DNA of 64,000 nucleotides. Source: Larus michahellis (taxonomy: Eukaryota > Chordata > Aves > Charadriiformes > Laridae). Under the pieces are notes generated by a model. It saw only the letters and a list, made by a program, of their open reading frames with translations, ran no database searches and was not told the DNA's origin. The stretch lies in NCBI RefSeq assembly GCF_964199755.1, contig NC_133914.1, positions 1,860,001 to 1,924,000 on the forward strand, written 5' to 3'. A program made the position numbers and the translations under genes. Below are positions 33,066 through 44,195 of the stretch, piece after piece (within the stretch, counting starts at the first letter, position 1; each line of letters starts with the position of its first letter).

Positions 33066-36000
33066 CCATGGCCAGAGCATCTCGTCCCCCCCGCCACCAC
33101 ACTTGACGCTGGGGCTTTCCAGGGCTGCGAGCAGCCGGCAGGGACCGTGGCCTGTGGCCAGCGCAGCCAAGGCCAAATCACTGCTGGCGGCAGCGGGCGG
33201 GTTATCTCCCCGCTCCAGCCCCGCTCGCCATCAGAAGCGGATCCAGCGGCAGCCGCAGCCGCGCTGCTGGAGACAGGCTGCGTCCCCTCGGCCGAGCAGC
33301 AGGTCTGCAGCTGCTGAGCCGTCCCGGTGGCCCCCCGTCAGGACGGGATTTACACACCGGGTGGGTGTGGGAGGGGAAAGAGGGTGGGCGGAGGGTGGGC
33401 AGAGGGTGCTCCGGGTGGATTTGGGGAGCCGGGAACGGGTGGGGAGCAGGGAAGGAGCTCCTGCAGGGAGTAACAGGATTTAGTGGGACTGGGGGAAGCA
33501 GAGCGAGCCAAGCCCTTGGCTGCTGGCCGCGGCCCCGGGCGCTGGCTGGGTGCAGGCTGTGCCGTCATCCCCTCCTTGCCACCCTCCCCTCCTTGCCACC
33601 CCGGTGCTGGCGGTGGCACCTCGCAGTGCCCCAGTGCTCCCCAGGGACGGCTGCTGCACCCAGCACCCTCCGCAAAACCGGCCGCGCAGTTGAAGTTATG
33701 CTTAGTTAACTATTCTGCGGCTGCTCTCGCTGCGTTAGCGTGCTGAGCAGGCGGGCTCGGAGATGGGGAAAGGGAAAAAAAAAAAAAAAAACCATGCAGA
33801 AAGGAAAGAGAAAGAGCAGCCCAGGGCTCCAAAGCAGCTGAGGTGTCAAAGACAGAGATTTAATGAATGTGCCTGCGGTTCACCTGAACAGATGAGCACA
33901 AGCTAGAAGGAGAGAAGGAAGAAAATGGAAAAAAGAAAGGATCATTTTTCAGATTGGCAGCTCCCCTCCCAGACATCTTTTAACAAGAGAGGAAAAAAAA
34001 GGCTTTAAAGGGCCAGCCAGCTGCTTCCCTCCGCTGCAGCGGGGACCGGGGCACCCAGGCACCCGTTGCGGGGGTCGGTCTGGATCGGTGCCGTGGCTCC
34101 TGGGCCCCCGGCTCCCCTTGGGGACGGGTGTCCGCGGGTGGGCTGGGGGAGGAGGGTGCTGCAGGGCCAGAGGCGGAGGAAGGGCTGGAGAGGAGACGGA
34201 GAGGAGGCAAAGCTGTCGGCTCATTCATCACCCTGCGCCAGACCCGCGTGAAGGCAAGCAATAAGTGTCTGCCTGCAGAATAAATCTGTGCGCTCAACAT
34301 GTTAATAAACAGAGGGGGTTTGCAATAGCCAGCCCGGGCCGGTGGCTCTCTACACTGCCCGGAGCCGCTCCGGAGACCGTCGGCACCCACACGAGCCCCA
34401 TCCGAGCCCCCCGGGGTCTCCCTGTCCCCCACCGCCCCGCGCTGGGGCTGGGCTCCCTCCACTCCATCTCTTGGTCCTGGCTCGGGAAGCTGCACGGGGA
34501 AGCCTGGGAGAGCTTCAGCTCTGGAGTTTCTTTTCTAGTTGACCAAAAGAGAGACTTTTTTCCCCAGAGGCTCTGGGCAGCTCCTTTTTTGTTCTCCTTT
34601 GTAACCATTTCCTGTGCATAAACTTGCTCCGCACAGTGCCGCGTCCGAGCAGTTGGCCACGAGTTTTACCCAATGTTTCTTTTTCAAATGTCTAGAGGGA
34701 ACTATGTGAATAAAATTGTATTTAATACACAATGCAATGTGTCCCAAGCCAGCACCTTCCCTCTGCTCCTTCATCCAGCCAGGGAGAAAGAAAAAAAACA
34801 CACAGGAATATCCCTTAGAAAAGGCCCAGTCAGCTGGCACAGGAGGGGGAGCTGCTTTAAAGGTGGCCAGCGGACCCCACTCACCCTCGCCCATCTTCGC
34901 ACGAGGACCAGCACCGCGTTTCTTCTCGTTGCCGCATCGCTCCCAAGCTCCGTGGCCCCGTGGGAATGGGGCCAGGAGTACTCCAAAATCATAAAAAAAA
35001 GGCAAACCCAGCGTGTCCCTGGTGTTCCTGTCCCTCCCGGTCGGGGGTTGGGACTTCGGGTGCCCCCCAAGCCCGACCCCCATCACGGCCGGCGACTACT
35101 CCGGCGCTGCACTGAGCACTGCGCGCGGCTGCCGCAATTAGGTCTATCTGGGTTTCTTCGTAGCTGCAGGACAACATTTTTGAAGGCAGGACTTTGATCT
35201 TATTTCCTAAGAGTTTCTCTTTCCCTTCCTTTTCATGTGTGTTTTCCCTGGTTTTTGTCTCATTACTCAGGTGAAGGCTGATGTTCCCCAAGGCGGCCGT
35301 GCCGGAGCCGCGGTCCCCGACTCGCCCCCCGCCACCCGGGGGCAGGGGGACGGGGCATCGCTCCATCTGGGAGCAAGTTTGTGCGTGGGCTTCTCCTGGG
35401 CAGAGGCTGCCAATTACGCAGCTCTGTCAGATCGGGTTCTTGTCAAGGAAAACGCCGCGCTGGGGTCCTTCTTCCCCCTCTTTTTTGGTCTGTGGTTGCT
35501 TTTTTCTTGGTGTTTTTAATGATTTTTGCAAAGGAGCCCTAACGATGGAGACGAGGGCGCTCACGGGTTCCCGTGTGCTGCTCTGGCTCCCGGCGGCATC
35601 AGGGGACCCCCCTGAGCACCCGTCACCCCCCCGGGCAGGCGATGGGGGCATCCCGGGGGATGCGCCCCCAAAGACCACAGCCTCTTGGAACGTGCTGTTG
35701 GCTCAGCTCGGAGTATCAAAGTCAGCCCAGATAAATAAATAAGTAAATCTTGTTCCCTGCACATTAGCATTTCTTCTTAAAACAGGCCCAGCCTTCTCGT
35801 AGCCGTAATCCTCCCCAACGCCAATCTCTGATTAAAACTCCGGTGTTGAGTGAGTCGTAATCCTTGCCACCTCAGGGCCGTTTTATTATTATTATTATTA
35901 TTTTATCCATTAAAACCTGTTTTCTCTAAATGAAATAAAATAGGGGCAGAGATAACAAAACTCATTGCTTTTTCATATATATATATAAAAGAAAGAAACA

Positions 36001-39000
36001 TTTTGCATTCAAAAAAAAAAAGTTAATAAATGGCCGAGCCCCAACAGATGGGGGTGTGTGCGGAATTTGCATTTTTCAGATTAACATGCACGAGCGAAGA
36101 TAGAAAATGCACTTGCCCCGGGGAAATAATTTGAGAAATCTTTGCATATTTTATTTAAAAGCATGCCGCGTTAGGCAGGGTAATAATGCAGAGCGATGGT
36201 GATTAGGTTAGGCCTGGAGGGATCGCAGCCCGGGACCCTCCCTCCTCTCTCGCTCCGGCTCGTCCTCCCTCCAAGCTCCCCTCAAACCCTTGGGGTTGCA
36301 CCCCAAAACCCCAGCTCTGGTGGGGGGTTACTGCATCGCTGGATTTAGCCCCATGGATTTGGGGCCGGGTGGTCCGTGCAGCTCCGAGCGCCAGCAGCGA
36401 GGCACGGGATGCTCCAGCCCCCGTGTGTCAGTAACCCGAGGAAATCCTCCCTCCGCGTCGCGCCATCCCGCAGGTGAGGTAAATCCCCCAGGATTTACAG
36501 CATCCCGCAGGGGCGGTCGGGGTCCCAGCGCCCCAATCCCGCAGGGAAATCCCGGCCGTGGAGATCTGGTCTGGCAGCACCGAGGTCCTGCTTCCCGAAG
36601 AGGGCTCAGCATTTGTACCTTCGTCTCCCGTTCGAAGTCAGGCAGTAAATCAAGGCTCATCCCTTAAAGCGCGTCTCAGCCTGGGAACGCTGTACGCGGA
36701 ATGTGCTTTAAAAATGCATGGCCTTTGTTGTGGGGATTGGGGCAGCTTGGAAGAAATTGGGTGATCTCTCACGAACTGCTCCCGCTGGAGTGAACAGCCT
36801 GCTCTTCACTGGCATGGATCTTGGAAGCCCTGGGTCTGAAAGCACTTGACAAAGGGGGTTTTGTCTCCCATCCCGTGGCGAGGGAAGGGGAAAGGGAAGG
36901 GAACTGCATGTAGGAAGCCTGGAGCCGGGTGCCGGCGGCCCCTTGAAGCCCCCAGGAGCCAATTCCCACCTCGGGCTGCAGCAATGGGCAGCCTTTGCCC
37001 CACTCCAGGGTTTCCCTGCGGCACAGCCCCAGCATCGGCTTGTAGGGACTGTGCCGCTCCGGTCCTTGGGGTTTCAGACCATCCTTTGGGTTCCTCCCCA
37101 CTAATTAATATAATACCTTGCTCTAGCAAAAGCCCGGGCAGATGGAGGTGCCCCTCCAGGAGCCCACCCCTCGGCAGAGCAGGAGCTGAGCCTCCGGAGG
37201 GCGGCTGATCCTGCAGCTCCCATTAACACCAGTGGTGTGAGGTTGGGCTAAAACCTGCAGCGCAGAAGCCTGGAGATGAAAGTCCCCACAGCTGTGCGGT
37301 TTAACAGGGTGATAATTGGGCAGCGGGAGGGGAAGGAGCATAAACAGGAGGCACAGCAGGGGCAGGGGCTTTTACACTGAGTTGGAGGCTTCTTCTTTAG
37401 GTGGGGGGCCTGGCAGCTGCCCCCATACTCTTTCAGGGGCGTCTGCAAGGTGGGCTGCTCCTCTCTGCTCTCGCTGGATGGGGAGCGGGGTAATGGTGAA
37501 GCTCCTACGGGGCGTCTTCTCAGAGGGAGCTTGGCCCGTTCCCGCTGGTGGAAAGGCGAATGGAGGGAGAAGCCCGGAGGTCTCTCCTGCTCGGAGATGA
37601 GCAAAGCTTCGCTTTCCCATCCAGTTAACGCATCCCAAGCCTGTGGCCCCCCCCTCAGGCCAGGGACGCCGCGCTGGGGGCTGGGTGCTGCTGGCTGCAG
37701 CCAGAGCCCAGCAAAGGGAGCGCTGGGAGGAACTCCGCAGTCCCCCCTAAAAAGGATAAAAGCACCAAAACCAGGGCTATGAGGCTGCTTTAGTCTTGAA
37801 AATCTTAATCTCTTCTTTAACGTGGGCCTCTTCATTCTGGCCGTTAAAGCTTAAGGTCTCGTTTGTCAGTTTTTTGCAGGTGATGAGATCTTGCAGTCAT
37901 TTAAGAAATTCTTCAGCTGGGGGCTGGAGGGGGCTGCAGGGAAGACAGCCCTGTGCGATACACAAAATAAATAGCTTAGAGCGGCCAAACCGTCCTGCCC
38001 TTCCCGCTCAGCCACATCAGGGGGTTCCCGGTGCTCCTGGAGCCATACCCGTCCCCTCGCCGCCCACCGGTGGCTTCAGCAGCCTCCGGACCCGGCTTGA
38101 AACATGGCAAAAAACCTCTTCCCTGGCAAAACCAGGCCCTTGGAAAGCTCCTGCCACTTCCCCGGCTTTGAAATCTGACCCAGAGCCTGGCTCTCTCCCT
38201 GTCTGCTCCCATTATTAATAAACTTTGAAGGGCTCCCTTCTGTCCTTAATGAGATTAGTGTTATTTTCATGCATTGCTGCAGGGCAAAGGACTGAAAAAG
38301 TGGCTGATCTGTAAACTAAAGGGTGCTAATCTATAGAGGGTGGGTCCCCCATTCTCATGGCCTCGGGGGCTGGGTGAGAGTAATCAATTAAAAGAGGGGA
38401 TTAGAGGTGCCGTGGTCACCTACTTTATTGAGGTCACCCTGACACCCTCCCGAACGCAGGCGGCTGTGGGCACCCTGCACCGGGTCCAGCCCGGTCATTC
38501 AGGCTCTTAGAATTAAAAAAAAGCCTTAATCACCAGCCCCTGTTTACACTCTGGACCCAAAGGAGCAGTAGGGGAAAATCTGTTGTTAATATATTAATGG
38601 GCACAATTTGCTTAGCGGGTCTGTCTGGGCTTTGTAAATTAATGCTAATTTAAAGCACAACCTCACTGTATTCCTTCCCCCCCCCCCCCCAACTTTATTC
38701 AAGCGCTTTAATTTTGCCGTGAACTTGGGAAGGGAAAAAATAAACGACTTGGCCAAATAGGGTATTGCTTTTGCTTTGGTTCCGTAGAGGTTGTTTTAAA
38801 CGCGGATTATTTTAGGGAAGGAGGATGTGGCCTGGCTCAGACTGTGTCGAAACATGGTTCCAGTGGCCACAACTGTGCGTAGAGGAGATTTTCACTCTGG
38901 GCTTTGTGCAGGGGTTGAGTCGCTGCCCACACTCTCCGCTACCCACCCGTTAAAAACAAGCCAGGCTGCGCCGACACCGGCGAGCACGGCTCCCAGGATC

Positions 39001-42000
39001 CCTGTCCTTCCCTTTGGATGGTGAATCTGTGTCCGAAAATGGCCCAAAGCCCTGACCTGCCCTTAGTCCATCTTTGGGGAGAGGGAGAGCAGTTTATGTG
39101 CTGTGGGACTCGGGCGCTGACGGTAATTAAATGCCTTTTTACACAAGAGCTTTGGAGCACCCCAGGCGGGAGCCGGGCACGGCGGCACAGCCGAGCCCTG
39201 GGGAGCGGGATGCAGCACATCCCTCACCCCTCCTCTAACGTCCTTCCCCCGGGATGTCCCTGCCACCCTGGGACACCTGGGGCATCTCGTGCACGAGCCC
39301 AGCGGTGGTTTCCATTGCGGCAACGCCATGCCCCGACCGGTTGGCAGCGGGCATGGGGCGCTGGGCTCGGGCAGCGGTGCCAATTAGGGGTGTCACAGTC
39401 GTCACCCGCAGACACGGCTCGGTGGCGTTGTGCTAACGTTCATCTGCCCTGAGTGCCGGCGAGGAGCCGGTGGGACGTGTCGCTGCCACCGTAACGCGTC
39501 CCCTGACACCCTGCAGGGCCCAAGCAGGGTCCAAGCCCCCCCCGCTTCCCATCGAGGACCCTCCGACACCTCTCTCCTCACTCCCACGTGTGAGAGGGAT
39601 GTCAGTTTGGTTCTATCCCGAGCCCCGTTACTGTCTCGGCGATAGTTATGGGGTGCTAAAGGGATTAGCAGCCCTTGCCGTCTGCTCGTGCGCCAGGCGG
39701 GCACAACGCCTTGCTCCGGCAGATAACGCGGGAGCAGCAACACAGAAGCAGAGACTGCAAAAATAATTACCTTAATTTCAAGAGCAGCTTTAGACAGAGG
39801 AGAAGCCCAATGCTATGGGGAGAGGCGGCTTCTTTCCCGGGCGCTGGGGTGAACGTTGGGCCCGGAGACAGGAGATTTTCTTAAAATGAGAGTGGGCAGC
39901 ATGGGCCGGGAGCTGAGACCGTGCTGGATGCTGCGGGGCTGCGGGTCTTGGGGCTGGGGGGCGAAAGGCTGTGAGCGTCCGAGCCACCCATTCTGGTGGT
40001 CACGGGACCACTGCTTTTGGGGGGGTCAGGGCTCACCCCATCCCTGCCCCGAGGGGAGATTCCCCGCACCGTGGCACTAGCTCCCGGCACAGCACCGAGT
40101 CGGGAGATCGGAGGTAAGAGCCATAAAGGAAAAGCAGCCGGTCCGGCGGCTTGTGGCACAGCCTTGGAAGGCCCCAAGTTGGGCTACTTAGCAGCTGCCA
40201 TTTGCTTTTAACACTTCATAGGATTTTGTGTAAAAGCAGGAGGAATAAAGGATTTCTTTTGGGAAAGCAATTCAAGGGCAAGGAACCGGGCTGGCTGGGC
40301 GGCAGCAGGGGCTGTGACCCGCTCTGACAAGCGACAGACATTTATTAAACGGCGTCAGACACGTCAGTCCTGTCCGCAGGGCACCCACTGCCCGTCCCGC
40401 GGTGCTAAAGGGACTCTCTGGGGCGCGATGACTCGGCCCCATGGCCACGCTCTCTGCTGGTCCTTGCTCACGTCTTTCACCCCTTGGTGCAGCTCCGCGC
40501 AATTTCTTTTCGCAGCATTCACATCTTTGTGCTTTCCCGTGCCTGGCACCGATGGCCTCACCGTGGGTGCCCACAGACGAGCAGTAACAAGCAGCAGCCG
40601 CAGCCTGGGATGGTCCCAGGGAACCCCTGGGCGTGAGGTCTCGGCTGCGGGATGTGGCCGGGGCCGGATCCTGCCCTGCAGTTCCCTGGGCTGTTGCAAT
40701 TATTCCCCGGGTCTGGAGAGGCCGTTGGGCAGGGGACATGGTGGCTCTTGCTCCACCCTCAGCATCTCTGCCGAGCCCAACTGCATCCGTGGGTTTGCAT
40801 CCTCAGCTGGCTCCCAACATCCCACCTCCAGCCTCCGCGGGGTCCGCACCATCCCGAGAATCGCTGCTGCTTCCCCCAGGAAAGGGGGCCAGTGGTTCCC
40901 CCCGTTTGCCTCCCCGCTTCCACCCCTCCTCCTGCACCGAGCCCCTGGGGGGGCCTGACCGCCCCGCAGGGCTCTTGCTGCAGAAAGCCCCTTCTGGTGG
41001 CCTGGGGGTGGGGGGGACACCCCTCCGCGCCCCCTCCAGCCCCACCGCTAAACCCTCCCCTTGGCAGCGGGTTTAATCCTCGCAGCCAGAGGGTCCGGGC
41101 GTCATTGCCATGGGCGCTGGATTAGGGACCGGCCCCGCAGCACTCCTTTGTCCTCCCTATTGTGGAGCATTTTGCTCGCCTCTGCTTTAAACCTTGTAAC
41201 CATTTTGCTGCCTTTTAAAAGCGGGTTGAATAGGGGGTGGGATGGAGAGGGGTGTGGGGGGAGAGGAGCCCAGGCTTTGAGGTTGAAGAGAAGCATTCAG
41301 GCTGCAGCTGCCCCGTCTCAGCACATTCCCCGTGACCCCCACGGGCACCGCGGCGGCCACCGAGCATCATTGGCAACTCGGCCGCTGCGGGACAATCCAC
41401 CTGCTTGCTCAGGACAAGCACTTTCATGCCTATTGGGATTAGAGATTTTAAGTGTCGTTCCAAATTGTGCGGATAAACAGTCTTGTGAAAACTTGTTATC
41501 GTGGCGAAAAGGCCCCTGCCACCACCCTGAGTCCCTGGCCTTTTGTTTGGGCAATTTTTATTGCCGGATTGGATTTGATGAGGTTTAAGGTTTATTCTTA
41601 GGACTCCATTGAAGAGCTGATCCTTTGTCTCCCACTGTGGAGCATGAAGAATATGAAACGTAGGCAAAAATAAATCTGCTTTTCACACGCATTAGCCCCT
41701 GCTACATGCAGGGACCACCAAACGCAGCTGAGAGTGGCGGCACCCCGGGCCCTCCTCCCCTCCGTCTGCACGGGGTCTGCTCCGGGCTCGCTGGGCTCTG
41801 CACCCTCTCCCCAGATCCCCACGGCCCCCCCCTGAGCCGGGACAGACCGTGCATGGCGGGTGGCCATGGACAACCTCCTCCCGGTGCGGTCCGAGCTGCA
41901 GGAGCCAGGAAAGGGCTGGTTCCCCGATACGGATTTAGGAGGTGCTGGGTCTGGGAAGAGCCCAAAACGCAGCGGAGGGAGAGGAGACCATCCCTCCCTG

Positions 42001-42715
42001 CCCACCCCCCCCAAAAAAAAATCCAACCCCACTGGCAGGTCAGTCCCTGAATCGCTTCATTTATCACCAGTCACTTTGGGAGAGATTAATCAGCAGGGTA
42101 ATTCCCGAGGAAAGGTTGCTCCAGGGGCTGCCTTTCATTTGGGAGAAGCTCCCCGCGAGTTTCACCTTCATTGCTGGGAACCTGCTCCGACACGCTCCGC
42201 ACCGGCACGGCTGCGGCTGCCCAAGCACCAGGGATGAGCCCATGCCCTGGGGCGCGTCCCCCCCTCGTCCCCATCCTCGTCCCCGTCCCCGCAGGGCCGC
42301 TGAGCATGGGGCAATGCTCGCACCCAGGCTTTGGGCTGGCGAGTTGCAAGCAGCCTCCAGGGCAGTTTTGGCAGCACTGGGAGCTGGTGGCAGGCGCCTG
42401 GCACGAGCCGAGAGGATGAGTTTCTGGAGAGCCTGGAGCCGGAGGCAGAAAATCATGCAAAACTTGGTGGATTGGGCTGGTTCCAAGTAAAAAAACCCAA
42501 CCCGGGGCATGAAAAACCTGCTCAGAGCTGAACTGGCGCAGGGCTGGCCTGGGGGAGCATGGCCAGATTTGGGTGACAGCTCTCCCGGTGGCTCCCGCCG
42601 CAGTCCTGGGAGGTCTTCGGACCTGACCCTCCAGCTGCCAGGTCCCACGGCCAGGAGATGCCTCGGCCTCGTCCTCCGCACTCAAGCTGCCGAGGGGGTG
42701 CACACTCCAGCCTGG
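33066..42715. other. Long intergenic stretch with several AT-rich islands, no gene recognised
   Basis: About 9.6 kb with no recognisable exon. Complex AT-rich islands lie at about 34610-34750, 35700-36200, 38200-38420, 38480-38830 and 41380-41700. Simple tracts include a run of about 18 As near 33776-33793, an (ATT)n run at about 35883-35902, a (TA)n run at about 35977-35989 and a C run at about 38680-38693. Open frames up to 214 codons (40314-40958) overlap in several frames and look like chance in GC-rich DNA. Confidence 0.4.
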
Positions 42716-43057
42716 TGGTGCAGGCAGGGATGTGGCCGTGCAGGCAGGGATGTGGAGGTACAGGCAGGGATGGGGTGGTGCAGGCAGGGATGCGGAGGTG
42801 CAGGGATGCAGAGGTGCAGGCAGGGATGCAGTGGTGCAGGGATATGGTGGTACAGGCAGGGATGTGGCAGTGCAGGCAGGGATGTGGTGGTGCAGGGATG
42901 TGGAGGTGCAGGCAGGGACGTGGCAGAGCAGGGATGAGGAGGTGCAGGCAGGGATGCTGCAGTGCAGGCAGGGATGTGGCGGTGCAGGCAGGCATACGGC
43001 AGAGCAGGGATGAGGAGGTGCAGGCAGGGATGCGGCGGTGCAGGCAGGGATTCAGCC
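42716..43057. repeat. Minisatellite, about 20-bp unit (GTGCAGGCAGGGATGTGGxx)
   Basis: About 17 to 18 tandem units built on GTGCAGGCAGGGATG followed by a variable TGGAG, CGGAG or TGGTG. Several units are 16 bp because CAGG is missing. Irregular unit length lets open frames of 93-182 codons run through on both strands. These are array artefacts with no domain. Confidence 0.9.
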
Positions 43058-44069
43058 CTGCCTGACACACACCAGCTCATCGCGTTCTGGGCAAACAGAC
43101 CTTCGGGGGACCCCAGCTTCCCTGCAACAGCCTCGGGTACAACAGCTCGTCTTTATTTCTCACGGCATCTCTCCAGCCAAGCCTCAGCCCCTGAGCGTCC
43201 CACTCCTGAATAAGAGTGAAAACTACATAATTCGGTTAGAGGGAGAGAGGACAGGGAGGAGAAAGCTCTCCTCCGGCAGGGCTTGAAAAGAGGTGGCAAA
43301 CAAGCAGGCTGCGACATGAGTGTGCCACCTCCAAGCATTTAGGATGCAAGATGCCCTCGGTGGATACCCGCTGCCTGGACGGTTGTCCCACCGTGACCTG
43401 CCATGTCCGTGGGAGGGACAGCAGGGGAGGAGAAGGACAAAGGCTCTGTTTTCGGGAGGCAGGACGCAGCCGCCGGAGTTAGCTTGACTGGGACACCCAA
43501 GCCAGTGGCACAGACTCAGGACACTGATTGTCACACTGTCGCACCGCGCAGCCCCGCGCAGGGTCGGTGTCGTGCTGCTGGGGGGGGCGGGCATGTCGCC
43601 CATCCGCCACATCGCTTCCCACTTTGCATCTAGCACGCTGATTCCCTAGATACCCAGTGATGTTTCAGCTCCTCCTGTTTGGATAAAATATCTGTAATTA
43701 CACGCATGCCTAATGTGAATTATTTCCACAGTGCAATCCTAGTGCTTTGGACCTACTAAGCACCTTGGCAGGAGACTCCCTTGTCAATGGGGAGAAGTTG
43801 GGCGGTGGCACTTCTGGTCCTCGGGGGGGTGACCCTCATGGCCATCGGGTGGCTGCCACGGACCAGAGAGGGTCTTCCCTAGGGTCCATCAGGTCCCCGA
43901 AAGTACTTTAGGTGTCTGATCCCATAACAGGGAATAGGGAGGGGGATTTCTACATCTGCTCTTAGACCTGCCGTGGTCGTCGCCCTTTTGAACCTGGGAG
44001 GGTGCACGAAGTTAATTGATGTGCCCAGGACCTCGTTTGTAGCTGCGGAGATGATGGATGCTTTCCCAA
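43058..44069. other. Intergenic, AT-rich patch 43640-43760
   Basis: No gene recognised. The patch at 43640-43760 (around ATCTGTAATTACACGCATGC) is complex and AT-rich between GC-rich flanks and may be a conserved non-coding element. Confidence 0.35.
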
Positions 44070-44195
44070 AAGCGACGGTGCTGTCAGAAATTGTGGGGCT
44101 GGTGGAGAAGGTTCTGAGTGAGCTCCTTTGGCCCGTGCTGGGTGAGACGTCAGATTCGATTCTCGTCACGGTCCCTTCTGGCCCTGCAGCCGACG
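44070..44195 (-). repeat. Ancient CR1-like LINE 3' remnant
   Basis: The minus strand reads GGCCAGAAGGGACCGTGACG, then ATCTGACGTCTCACCCAGCA. The first block matches the 3' region of older amniote CR1 families ('ggccagaagggaccattgtgatca...tctgacctcc'), and the 'tcacccag' segment occurs at the expected place. The match is diverged and was judged from memory. Two overlapping antisense frames here (105 codons plus, 96 codons minus) probably reflect this remnant rather than a gene. Confidence 0.4.
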
